This document shows positions 1 to 13,142 of a stretch of 64,000 nucleotides of DNA, piece after piece. The notes under the pieces were generated by a model. The model saw nothing but the letters and a program-made list of their open reading frames with translations, searched no databases and was not told the origin of the DNA. The DNA lies in NCBI GenBank assembly GCA_903813345.2, contig CAIIXF020000003.1, positions 2,632,109-2,696,108 on the forward strand, in the 5' to 3' direction. Position numbers and translations under genes: made by a program. Every line of letters begins with the position of its first letter. Positions within the stretch are counted from its first letter, which is position 1. The DNA comes from Owenia fusiformis. Its lineage: Eukaryota > Annelida > Polychaeta > Sabellida > Oweniidae.

Positions 1-1262
1 GATGCATCAATAACGCGTTCGTATATTGACTGTGTTTTTAAAAGTTGGTCGCCTCTGTCTCATCAGTTAATTTCTTCATCAAATACGAACTAAGTAGAAC
101 CCCAACTTATGGACGACTACAGAATTCCAGTTTAGTTGATAGTATTAAATTCTGAGTGAAAATTATTGATATTCATCAACTGAATTGCCACTTCGAGCGT
201 TTTCGTCGTTTTCGCGTGACGCCATTCAGACAGCTTGTAAAGTTATTAATATTTTGCCCGACAAAAATGACAATCTGATTAAATGAAATGCGTTGAAATC
301 ATATATACATTCATCCTGATTCGCCAGCCTCCCCTCATGCACTACAGCATCGTTTAGATCTCACACTGGAAAAACAGTTTTAATACAAGAACGAATACGC
401 AGAATTAGATAATATTTATGATTTTATGAAAATAAAAAGAAATACATATTGCGATAAATAAAACAGCATATCAACACTAAGTACATTTAGTGCATAACGT
501 ACAGTCAAGAACGGATAATTATATAAGTAATTGCAAAATTATCTCAACGCATTTAGTTTTTCCTTGTTTTTTTCTGAGGCCCGGGATCAGGACATGTAAA
601 TAGTATGAGTGTCGTGTGAATTTAAAGAATTGTAAGTATAATATTTAGAGAAACAACATTAATTCACTCCATTTGAAGTGACTTTAAGCTAACACGATGG
701 ACGAATGATGGGTATATATAGCACGAGGAACGTACAAAAATTTTTTACTGTTTTTCCAGGACTCGGAACTGTTCATTCGTAGAAATAATGGCACACATTC
801 AAAAAATGTAGGCTATCAAACAATTAATTTCATGAACCATATATAATTTCCGTTTTTTGCTCAATTCTCTCATCTCCTTTATCCAGTTATCTAATTTTGG
901 GATAATTCGTGATAATGCATCAGTAAGAGCGAAATACGAAACCCCAAATCGGCTAGCTCCACCACAGCGTGTATCTAGCTCGGGCGAATAGAACAATTGT
1001 AGTAAAACTGCTGGCCTGCAGTTTATTCTGAACGTTATTAAACAGAAACCAGCCAAAAGTGTGCAGATTCGTTAAATTATACATTTCAAATAGACCTTTC
1101 CAGTAAATCCTGCCACCTTTTGATAGATAAGTTAATCCTATTTTTTGCTTGGAGAGATTGCTACCAACAACCAATGACATCATCAATCTACCCAATATTT
1201 CCTAGCTTCTTTCACCTACAAAAAAGGTGGCGGGACTTAATGGAAGGACCCGCGGCAGAGTA
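1..1262. other. AT-rich stretch without a recognisable gene
   Basis: No reading frame longer than about 85 codons and no family-like protein is seen on either strand. Nothing beyond simple AT-rich sequence is recognised. Confidence 0.5.
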
Positions 1263-2425
1263 GAACAAGGCATTAACATGACAAAATGTCACCACCTAAA
1301 ACAATTTGGTCAATTTAAAGCAAGTTGAAAAAATACCTCTTGACTTTTTTTGACATTGAGAAGGTCATTGAAGGTCAAATGTCAAATGTAAAGTCAGATT
1401 TGAACTTCTGAGAACATGTAGATGATTTCGAAAAAAAAATTAAGTAAATTTGAAGCAAGTTGAAAAAAGACCTTTTTGACCTTGAAAAGGTCATTGAAGG
1501 TCAAATGTCAAATCTAAAGTCAGATTTGAACTTCCGAGAACATGTAGATGATTTTGAAAAAAAAATTAGTCAATTTGAAGCAAGTTGAAAAAAATACCTT
1601 TTTGACCTTGAGAAGGTCATTGAAGGTCAAAGGTCAAATCTAAAGTCAGATTTGAACTTCTGAGAACTTGTAAAGTCAAATTTGAACTTCTGAAAAGATG
1701 TAGATGATTTTGAAAAAAAATTTGGTCAATTTGAAGCAAGTTGAAAACAGACCTTTTTGACCTTTTTTGACCTTGAGAAGGTCATTAAAGGTCAAATGTC
1801 AAATCTAAAGTCAGATTTGAATTTCTGAGAACATGTAGATGATTTTGAAAAAAAAAATTAGTCAATTTGAAGCAAGTTGAAAAAATACCTTTTTGACCTT
1901 TTTTGACCTTGAGAAGGTCATTGAAGGTCAAATGTCAAATCTAAAGTCAAATCTAAAGTCATATCTGAATTTCTGAGAACATGTAGATGATTTTGAAAAA
2001 AAATTTAGTCAATTTGAAGCAAGATGAAAAAATACCTTTTTGACCTTTTTTGACATTGAGAAGGTCATTGAAGGTCAAATATCAAATCTAAAGTCAGATT
2101 TGAATTTCTGAGAACATGTAGATGATTTTGAAAAAAAATTTAGTCAATGTGAAGCAAGTTGAAAAAAGACCTTTTTGACCTTGAGAAGGTCATTGAAGGT
2201 CAAATGTCAAATCTAAAGTCAGATTTGAACTTCTGAGAACATGTAGATGATTTAGAAAAAAAAAATTGAAGTCAATCTAAACAGTATTTGTTAAGTTATA
2301 GGAAGTTGTAAGAAATTGTTACAGACGCCGGACGCCGGACGCCGGACGCCAACCTCCAACCACCAACCGCCGTCGCAAAAAACGGAGACCATAACAATAT
2401 GTCACCACTTTTGGTGGTGACATAA
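1263..2425 (+). repeat. Interspersed repeat carrying a tandem array of TGACCT/AGGTCA units
   Basis: The ends match a short dispersed family seen four more times in the window: it opens with GGCATTAACATG and ATGTCACC, and closes with a TTGTTACAGACGCCGGACGCC-like block and a GTCACC...GGTGACATAA hairpin. Between the ends, about 1316-2275, lie roughly seven degenerate units of 125-160 bp. Each has TTGACCTTGAGAAGGTCATT, GAAGGTCAAATGTCAAAT, GAACATGTAGATGATTTTGA and GTCAATTTGAAGCAAGTTGA. The four shorter copies lack this array, so it looks like an internal expansion. A short GACGCCG triplication lies at about 2326-2350. Confidence 0.8.
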
Positions 2426-5400
2426 TAATGAGAGTGAATGATCGCTCTCTATGTGCTCGGAAAAACAGGTTTCACTGCACATTTAAACACAAACCAATTA
2501 TAGTAGCGGAAATGATAAAGTGTATCGAGGTTAATTATAATCGAACGCGAAATGATTTCAGTGTCACTTTGACAAATTTCAAAACAGACAAGCTCATGAT
2601 TGTACCCTTGCACTTTCATTAGCTTGCAATTCTGTTAAACCCGTACGGCTATGATTACATGCAAATGTCAGGAATGATCAACTTTGTAGTATTAACTACC
2701 CTTGTACCCGGGGAATACTCACGCAGTTGACAACGTGTTAAAGCTTGTTTATGCACCGCGATCTAAAATCATCAAAGGACGGGCATAATTTTGGATAGTT
2801 TCATTTTTGCGTATTTGTTTTTTTGGGCCATACAATCAATCGATCACATAAAGATTGGATCACTATGTTATATAATTATAAAAAACGTCAACTGGATCGT
2901 ACATATAGGTCATAAATTACGAGCCCATCGATTCACTTTTTTTTAAATGTTGACCTAATTAGAAAAGGATAAGACCCGACACGATGTCGATGTCCTTCCA
3001 GCAGAACTCTTATATAGCTGTGCTGCAATGTCTTTCCTTATTTTGATTTCATGCATGGAAGCAATAAAAGCCTCAATAACAAAACATAACAGCGCGGAAC
3101 TAAAAAGAGTCCGTTGGCTTATTTCTATAAAGAGCTCAATAAAAGTACAAATGGTTATGTTTTCCGGGTAATTACGTAGATCTAGATAAACGCGAAGGTA
3201 GAAAAAATGCAGTAAAGAAATTAATTAGAGCATATCGGGAAACCTTGGCAACTGATCGATGTAAACCAACACGGATAGAAACATCCGGATTCCGGGAGCT
3301 ACTAGTAAAAGGTTGTACACAATGAAATTTCCCGGTGCAGATATTATAAAAGATTTAACACAAATGAAACTCCTTAGGCCATTCAAAGTTAAATATGTTT
3401 AAAACGTCACCTCCTTCTACAAACAGGGAATTTTTCAGAAAACAAACAACAATCGCCTAAATACAGAAGAAGTGAGTAGCTCCCATTATTACTTGCCATT
3501 TTGTGCTGCTTAATAATTAATCAGTATTATGCAAATAAGATGATACGCTATCCAATCAATTATCAGGATATGATCACGTGAACAATTACGAGCCCATGAT
3601 TGCTTAGATGCGCAAAGTAAAACTTGAAATCGTCAAAATGGCTGTCTCTGATTATTTCAGTTGAATATTCATCCATTCTCAATAACTATGCACATTTCCA
3701 TGAGTGAAATGGACCAAAAGTGAAGTTGGTTTAAATGGTTTCAATTTGATGTTTTATTATTTGAATATATGTCAAGTAGCTAAACCGCAAATATCTTCAT
3801 CAATCTCAAACTCCTTCATGAAAAATTTGCATGTCGAAGCGCATATGATATTATCTTAAAAATGCAAGTCTCTGTCATTAACGTTATATAGTGGGGTGTC
3901 ATATCAAGAGACCTGTATTTTGAGCCAAAGCAATATTCTCATGTTTACTTTTGCATCTAAAAGTAAGGATATATTTTGCCTTGATAATGAATCATATATC
4001 AGAAATTTTGAAGATATATAATTGAAACAGACTCACATTGAAGACGGAAATCACAGATGAACTTATTATTCCCTTTCACGAACAAATCCTAAGTGCTACA
4101 CGTCATTTCAATTTTGAAGAAAATCAGTCAAACTACGTTACACTTAGCTTTCTTTTCTGATGATGGATAGTATGAAGAATAAAATGATAGCTACGTTTTG
4201 GTGTTTGACACAGGAGGCATGATTTAATTGAGATGTATATATCATGACACCCTTGGTAACGTATATGATTCAAAAATAGTAACATCGTAGAATCAGTTAT
4301 TTCTTTATGAATAATTGCAAAATATCAACTGGTGTTTCTTATATCATGTTTACACTGAAGTTTAAGCAATAATAACACTTGAAACAGACATAGTCAAACG
4401 CCTAATCATGTTACGTAAATGATGGTGAAAGTCACTAAATTCTAAAATAGCTACATTAAAGATAACACCAACCTCAACTATGTATGCAACACATATGTAA
4501 TTAACTAAGTGCAACATGCGCTACATGTTTTAAAGAAAAAATGCAGGCTTAAAGTTACTTTTTCTTTCTTTACACATTTTAAATGCTAAAATCCTTTGTA
4601 ACGTAAATGATACAAAACTCACAATCGGGGAATCAATACTATTTAGTATAAAATATGTGAGTATCGTCAAGAAGAAGCAACGCTAAGTGTATCCTGATAT
4701 CATACGATACATAACTACTAAAAACTTAACTTATTCCTCCATTACCTTTAATTACTTTGTCATATATATCCTGCAGCTGGACCAAGTTTGCATCTCAGGA
4801 CTCAGTTCGAATAGCCTTGGGGTTGGCTTCTCCATTTCAGATAAAATATTAGTATTGGAGATTTTCAGACAAATAATGTCACTTTTTAGAGGAAGAAGAC
4901 ACATTTTGCTTCTCCATAAAATAATTTCCCTATCATTAGTATCTACACTTACAAAAAATATTTAAATCAGCGGTTATCATAAACTGCAGTGACATATTCG
5001 TCAACGTGTACCCCAATATTTTCACTGTCAGTATGCATGTCTCTGACATTAACACTCTTGAAAGGTGTTGTTGTATCTTCTTGTATATCCATAAACCTGT
5101 GTGCGGTTCGGCTTTGACACGATTTATTTGCGTTGACCAAGGTAGCCTATGTCCCTTTGCCTGTGACAACCGTCGGGTACACAGTCCCGTTTTGTTAACC
5201 TCTTGCAAAATTCATGTTTAATGTGTTACTTGATCATGAAACACTGTCATAGCCGCTTGTGTCACAATGATTATTTCGGCATCACTGGGGTCATTAGCTG
5301 CCAATAGTATCTTCTCTGATTTTTCTTTTGTTTTTCTTGCTGTTAGGCTATTTATTTATTCATAAAACGACCTCTTTATCTTGTCAGATGGCATTGCAGC

Positions 5401-8085
5401 TATTGGGACAATAAAATTATTGAGCACTTTCTTTGGTCATGTATGATCCACCTATTTTGTTTTTTCCTCTCATGATAGTATTTTTGAATTTCTGCACTAG
5501 TCTCTCCCATTTACAGAGTGTACATGTTGATAAATAAATATACCGGTAAAGTTTTGACGGCAAACAAATGTGTGCAGCAGAGTTCATCAACTACGTTACC
5601 ATCGGTAACGTAAGTTATCATATAAAAACACAGGGCCAGAGCTTCAATACAAAATCAATGATAGAAACGTGTTTTTATGTTCATTTTCACATTTATTCTA
5701 ACAATGTTTATGCCATACTTAACATTAAATTAACAACATATATTCGTTTCACATGAGAGATACTATATAGGGTGTAATACATACCTTAAATTGCGTGGTT
5801 TTACTCCGAAAAAGTGGTAGACTTTCTTGATTCAGATTCAAACCAATATGTGAGCTTAAATTTCCCTCGTTATAAACTTTATTCAGAGCTAGGAGTATGG
5901 TAATAGTTATTTTCGTACCACAAGGTATCGAAAATGATGGTATAGTAAATGATGCAAACGACACTCTCGCTGCTGTATTGTATTCAAACAAAGTTAAATT
6001 GGTTGAACATAGTGATTAATCAGGTACACCCCTACCATACAATTAGTTGATATAACATGAATATGCTCAACTACGTATTGACCGTGGAAACATTGATCAC
6101 GTAAATGATTTTCTTATCTATAACTTCATGAAAAACTGTGATTATAATTTTCTAATGCCCAAATCTTCACGTTTCTAACTGCAACTTGTACGACTTTTTA
6201 ACAAGTATTTACATGTGAATCCAGAAAAATATATAGCACATTGAATACATTATTTTTTCACCATCTTTATATAATTCATAGCACAAAGGGGTAAACATAA
6301 AAAAGACTGGCGACATTTGCTTGGGAATATTTTTGGTAAGGTGAAAATGTCAAAATGATCGTTTCTATCATTTGACTAGAAGCTAGGATCATCTTGTGTA
6401 TAAGAAAACACTTTATATGGGATGTTACGTATAAAAAGTTCTTCAATGACACCATACAATCCTGATTTTTGATATGGCGACAGTCACGTAAATTATGAAT
6501 AGGCATATTCGAGTACATATAATAAAATATGTGTAACTTAGAAATCATATATTACATACGTGCTTGGTAGAGGGTCATATATACTACTTGTAAACACATC
6601 AAAAATTGATGTCAGTAATGTTAATACTAAGACTGAGTCTGGCGACATCAATTGTGCCTAGTTATTGAGAATGGATGATTATCAATTCTAAATTATGGTA
6701 ATACTATTTCAGTTACGCTGCCCAAACTTTATGAGAATATTATATTCAGAAAACAACAGCAAACATTCTGAGATGAATTTCATGGCAGATTATTCCAGTT
6801 TAAAAATGAGCAATCGAAGGAAACAGTGGCATCTCTCAGATTTGGTAAATCTCCTCTGGCCCAATTGAGTACTTGCAATTGGGTCCAAAAATTGTAAACT
6901 TAGATGATATTATCGAGAAAGGAGTTCTAAATTTGAAAACGTCATTCTATTATATATTAATTAATCTCTATTTATTTAGTTCTATTATCCAAAGTTATAA
7001 ACTCACCATTAGATGTTCTTGACGCGTTTGATAAATAAGGAATATAAATAAAGCCATGATCGATTTTTGAAATATACCAGACCTTGTGCGCTTTTTTGAC
7101 AGTATGTGGTATTCTCTACCCTGCGTGCAGAGTCTAGTTATAAACTACCGACGACGAATCTCTCCCATTTATTAATCTACTGCCCTGTTTCAACTTGAGC
7201 TAGGCCAATCTTTACCCAAAACCTACAAGAGCTGCAAAATTTTAACTTTAGAGAATTTGCCAGTTTAAATAATGTAAATAAAGTCAACACCATACTTTTT
7301 GGAGATCATAAGTTTTCAGATAAATGTAATGCTGATATTATGAACTATGAACCTTACGGCAAATTTTGTTGATTCTATCATTTAACATTAGCCTCAACAT
7401 ATCATCACCATCATCATCACTATTGTTATCATCATCTCAATTGAGGCCACTGAGACTCTTATAAACAATACATTTACAATACATGTCTGAAACCATATAT
7501 CAATGTTCATTTTGCAAACTTTTATTAAAGGGAGGCCAACAATTTAATTTTAACTTGGCCTTCCTAGTATGTTAAATATTGTTATATAAAATTATGCGAA
7601 GGAAATAAAACTCAACCTTAAAAAAGCTCTCTTTTAAGAAGTGAAGTCGAAAGAATGAAAAGGGGTATTCTTGAATAATTCTAAAAATCAAAAGCCCTTG
7701 CATGTGAACTCCCCTTTAGAGTATAATGTTTTAAAATGGACCTTCTATTAAAAGGAGACACCCAGTGTTAAAACACTGACAATAAAAGAAATTTGAATTA
7801 CATGTAAGAAAAAGTTCAAAATAATTTATTTGCCGATCTAACGTTTTGCTGCAATATAATAGAGATGCTGATAAGGGCGATGCTTATTGTTGTATACTTA
7901 GTATCTACGTTCCTTCGTATACTGAATACACTAAATGTACTTTAATGGTAATAAATCAGTCTGCTTTTTTATTATTTATAGCTGGAAGGAAGACGTATGT
8001 TATCGGTCTCTTTATATCTAGGATCAGATAAAACTTTGGATTTCAATTAATCTTATATTTAATGTTACAACCTGGTTGTATTTGA
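2426..8085. other. Long AT-rich stretch, no gene recognised
   Basis: Reading frames are all under about 100 codons and look like chance. A short CAT/ATC microsatellite lies near 7399-7437. Nothing else was identified. Confidence 0.45.
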
Positions 8086-8086
8086 T

Positions 8087-8180
8087 ACAAGGCATTAACA
8101 TGCACATAAAACCTCCTGCGATTTGTTACAGATGCCGAACACCAACCGACGAACACCGGAAAAAATTGCGCGGAAATAAT
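8087..8180 (+). repeat. Degenerate copy of the GGCATTAACATG family
   Basis: It has ACAAGGCATTAACATGCA, then GATTTGTTACAGATGCCGAA, matching the left end and the post-array block of the repeat at 1263-2425. The terminal GGTGACATAA hairpin is not recognisable here. Confidence 0.65.
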
Positions 8181-8925
8181 GTTGGGCCCAAAAAGGTCAT
8201 AAGTATTTCTGTGGACTAATTGTCTAAAGACGCAAATTAGAGTATTCTATCTCTTTTTGACCAATTGGAGACGTCCTCTTCACATTCGTTGTACCCTCGG
8301 CCAACTTCGTTTGCAAATAAATCTTCGGCAGTCTCCGGCTTTTCTTGAGGTATCTTCGGTTGCAGACCAAACAAAGCCCCGGATGTCGTGCCGTTTCTCG
8401 TTTCGTTTGGTACACAACTAGCCCCGGGTATTAAATAAGCCCTTGGTCGCACCGGCACTCTGATAGACTTATTGGTTGTACGGTATACTTAAGAACAGAT
8501 TGTGTTGCTGTTGAACAATTTCCTCCAGCTTAAGCCCTTTATGATGCGTTCTGGAATTTAGTATGAGAATATTTAATTATGCAACAGTAATTTTTTAGCA
8601 TAATTAATTAGATCCCTGATTTTTTCATGAAAACAATAAAGTGTAAAATTAACTGAATTTATGGTATAAAATTACATTATGATCCATTAAATATGAAACC
8701 TGATCATTTCTCTATATTTACAATCTAAATCACTGTTGTTTACATAATGACATGAAGTACTGGCATGCCATCTTTTAAAGGGTGACGCATATCGTTTAGC
8801 AAATCGAACGCTCGTTTCTGGTGTTGCTCACCGTTTTAGTATAAAAGGCCCGATCCCGGAATAATACTCAAGGGTTCACAGGTTCGAGGTCGTTGTGTCA
8901 ACACCTCTAACTGTTATATAGCATA
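8181..8925. other. Stretch with a coding-like but unassigned patch
   Basis: A minus-strand frame at 8237-8458 has mixed amino-acid composition and higher GC than its surroundings. No family, splice sites or start context could be assigned. The rest is AT-rich and featureless. Confidence 0.3.
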
Positions 8926-11900
8926 GTACCCCGGACAGGTTGTATGATGCAGTCGTTTTTTTACTCTATATTTGCACTAGAACAACCATTCTTATTAAAA
9001 TTTTCATATTTTGTTCTGGAGACAATTTCCAACATGGAAAAAAAATATTTTAACGAAATTCCCAATTTTATGATTTTGACGGGCTTTTTTCAAAAACACT
9101 ACACTGTCAATAAAATACAGGTTTTTGCTTGAACAATTGAACTTTTAACGTCATTTAAGGATATACCAGTGTAACCCTTACGACAATGGTGATATAATTT
9201 TAAATTATAGAAATAGAAAATTAACACCTCTATGAAAAGCTCGTTTGTTAACTTCACGTTTGACAAGTGTTCTGTATTAAATATCAAGGACGCAGAATGA
9301 CGATATATGACGCTTTACGACATAGTAATCCATAGCAACTAAGAGATTCTCATTTTCAATGTTGTTTTATCATGACGTCATATAACACTTTTGTTAATGG
9401 GTTCTCGGAATATGATATCATTATCTGTGACGTCAGTGACATATTGCCCCATCAACAAATAAACAAACAAATGAACTATACGTCATCAATTCTTCCAAAT
9501 AATTCAGTAATTTTTTGTATACTATTCTTGTTTCATTCCAGTTTCGTGTCCGTTTCTTTCTTTTATCCCAGCAGTATATATTATGCAGTTATGTGTATGT
9601 GCCCATGTATTACAAACACGACAAATCTAATTTGTAACTTGCTTCTTATTTCGCTACAGTCTGTATGAGTTTTCATTAAGTTATAGTCTATAGTATATAG
9701 CCTATGTATTGACGTATTTAATATCAAAAGGCAACTGTAAAATACAGTATTCTATTTTGGACTTTCTTTAGTTCATGTATACACTTATTACATGAACCAT
9801 GGACACTTAAAGTCCGTGCATGAACATTCATTTATATGTATTTCTATTGAAATCATTACCTTGTTTCGTTTTTCCTTTCTGTCAAAGCAAATACCATCAA
9901 ACATGTGAAACAAGCCAAACTTTTGTTCAATTTATGTTATTATTCTATATTTTTTATAATTCTAGTTACCAGTTAAAAATATTTTCCCAGTGAGTATTAA
10001 CGACCATGATCGGACATGCCGGATACAATGCGAAAAACGTCCATAGCCGTTCACAAAACACATTATTCGTGTACTACATTCAGTAGACGTATCTTGCTCA
10101 AATCCGACATAAGTGGGTACCTCGCGCGGGGTGAGGAATGCACAGGGAATGTACAACCCCACCCGAAAATCATCAAAAAGCACGCATGCTATATATCACG
10201 AGCGAAATCATTCATACCTGATCTGTGAGGTTATACTTGAGAAGGCAGTTCATTAAGACAGGACATGTTGAGTTTTCACAATTGATAACCTCAAATGTAA
10301 CGTTATCCTTTCCCGAAAAATGAACAGAAATATTAGCATATTAGAATAGGAGTCAAATATGGCTATTATTAGCCATTTTAAATCATCGTTTATTGAATGA
10401 ATGTCTTACTGGGGCATCTAGCCCTCAATTTATTCATAATTTATAATATTTTGGAATGATATTTATCATGTGGACTTAGCTAGTTTATGTTTTTGTGAGC
10501 AGTCGATTTTGTTAATTCTTGAGAAAGACGTCATATATTTAGTTGAATTATGACGCGAATTGATTAGTGGCTTTTGTATCATTGTTAAAGCACACCAATC
10601 TTCAACGGCATTTTCAAGCGTAAAACAGACCGTTGACCCTATGTTTTTTTAATATCAAAATAAACACGAGAACACCTTTTTTAGAATAAGCAAATAAAAA
10701 AAAATACCACAATCCATTGGAAATTTGCGTAATTTTCGATTCAAAACGTGTCAAAATGCGAAAATGAAAAAGATATGTTTTTAATGGAAAAACGTTACAA
10801 AAATTCACAAATATTGTTGGGGTAGGGGTAACACTTTAAGTGAAAAAAGTAAGAAAAAATGTCCTGAGTGTACCAATATTCGAACCAATGTAATTATGTA
10901 TAAAGGAAGTTTATCTAGGCTCGAAAAAAATCGTCAATACTCCCTAAATCATCATTTTATCGACGAAATATAGGAAAATATGTTTTTTTGCTTTGGAATC
11001 ACTGGCGCCTCAAATGTTCAAATGTTGATAACGTCACACCTATTTTCAGAAGCTTCTCATGAAAAAACTAATCCGTTGACCCACCTTTTTTATTACATTT
11101 TTCGAATCGCTACATCTAGGTCTATAATAAAAACCTAGTTTCGTTGAGATTGAAAATGGTCGATTTTTTCGGAGGTTACACTGGTATATCCTTAAGATAT
11201 TGTCTGGCTATTGAATTTTCGGCCGCCTAAAGTCATTCCAGATATATCTGTTGCCATATTAATAATTATGTCCGATTAATGTTATTCACTTGAGTCATAT
11301 TCAATATTATTACAGTGCATTAGGCCAATAAAAACTTGTTGCTCTGGGTCTCATTTTGTGAAGTGTTCCCTAGATTGAGCCCAGATAGAGGAGGTCAATC
11401 TTCTTGTCCACGGACATGAGTTCAACCCGATCAAACTGTTCAATACTGTCCAAAATGAAGTAAAACATTACGAATCTCCAATTCCAACTATTCTTGGCAT
11501 TAAAGTCCATTTCACTGCTTTAGTTCGTCAGTAGAACGGCAAAAATAAGAAATTGGGAGACTATTGTGCAATAATATATGGAAAAGTATATTCATAATGT
11601 ACATGAATGACATTTGTATATATATTTCAGATTTTTTAGTTTTTTGTGCAATAAGCCTGTGCCGTCTTGTAATTTGAAGAATTTCAGCCATGTTAATCTT
11701 ATTGAAAATAACATGGCAGAGAAACATCCAAATATAAGAGGCCACACACTTTATAAGCCAAACTAGAAGCAATCCAAGATATACAAATGTCATTCATGAA
11801 CATTATGAATATACTTTTCCATATATTATTGCATAATGGTCTCCCAATTTCTTATTTTTGCCGTTCTACTGACGAACTGAAGCAGTGAAATGGACTTTAG

Positions 11901-12444
11901 ATCCTTCAGAGCTGTGTCAAATGTTATCATGAAATTGTCAGGGAGACCTGACATTTTAAAAGCATGGTACAATTTACGTGCCACGGGCTTGCATGCTGAG
12001 TGACGGTGGCGGAAAAACATAGTGGAGAAAAAGGTGCGTTTTCAGAGGAAACGTGACCCAGAGTTACAAGTTTTTTATTGGCCTAATGCACTGTAATAAT
12101 ATTAGGCCTATTGAATGTGACAAAAATGAATAACAATAATCAGCCATAATTAAAATGGCACCAAATACTGGATAGTCTTTAGGCAGCCAAAAATTCAATA
12201 ACTAGACAATCTTTGAAATGACATTAAAAGTTCAATTGTTCAAGCAAAACCTGTATTTTATTGACAGTGTAGTGTTTTTGAAAAAAGCCCGTCAAAATCA
12301 TAAAATTGGGAATTTCGTTAAAATATTTTTTTCCATGTTGGAAATTGTCTCCAGAACAAAATATGAAAATTTTAATAAGAATGGTTGTTCTATTGCAAAT
12401 ATAGAGTAAAAAAACGACTGCATCATACAACCTGTCCGGGGTAC
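8926..12444. mobile_element. 3.5 kb foldback DNA transposon with TA flanks and nested inverted repeats
   Basis: Terminal inverted repeats of about 235 bp (8926-9160 and about 12210-12444) start GTACCCCGGACAGG and are each bordered by TA, as in the Tc1/mariner class. Inside lie further inverted pairs: a block at about 9149-9185 matching 11165-11200 reversed; arms at about 11200-11380 and 12035-12200; and a core hairpin with arms at about 11505-11640 and 11770-11900. No transposase frame was recognised, so it is probably non-autonomous. A relative of the core hairpin lies at 46390-46740. Confidence 0.75.
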
Positions 12445-13142
12445 TAAGTATATTATAGATCGTCACACATTTATAAAAGGGTGATTTTTATTTTGACAAA
12501 TCAATTCCACATTTATGGGTGAAGTTTCAGGATCTTCTATTTGTGTATAATAAGGAAAAATTGGCATCTAAATTTCCCGATAACGTAATAGCACACAGCT
12601 TGGAATATGAAATATTCTACAAATGAAACAAAGCAAGACAAACCGGTTTCTAGTACAAGGATTTATATTGGTTGTTGTACACGTATTCTTTGAACGCAAG
12701 ATCACTCTTTGGATAACGTTTTCAAAATCATTATAAACGGATTTCTTTATCTCAAAGACAATTTCAATAAACTGGATTTTACAGAACTCCCCTTATTTCT
12801 TAAAAATGGACTGATCCAGTTGATTCGCCTGGAGCCGCCATATTGTTTTTATACGGGATGCTAATCGGAACCCTTTAATCGTTGAAAGACTTTTTGGAAA
12901 ACACAATTGTCCTTTATCAGCTTGCTATCAGTTTAAGCTTTCGTTTTTTCCAATTTAAATAAATCACCTGCATTCTTGGTCATTAATATGTAAAATAAGA
13001 TTTCCCACAACCAGTCCAATACACAGTATATTCGTCATTGCAAACGAAAGAATACTTTTAATATGTACTGGTTGTGCTACACAAAATGGATTCAAAAAAT
13101 TCTATAAAAACACCAGCATCAAAAGATGGCACAACTCCCCCA
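12445..13142. other. AT-rich spacer
   Basis: Nothing recognised on either strand. Confidence 0.4.

Noticed and set aside
8237-8458. Coding-like minus-strand patch (73 codons)
   Set aside because: Mixed composition, but no splice sites, homology or neighbour exon could be supported; kept only as a note on the stretch.
9962-10228. Overlapping frames of about 70 codons on both strands
   Set aside because: They lie inside the foldback element at 8926-12444 and show no transposase or other family feature.
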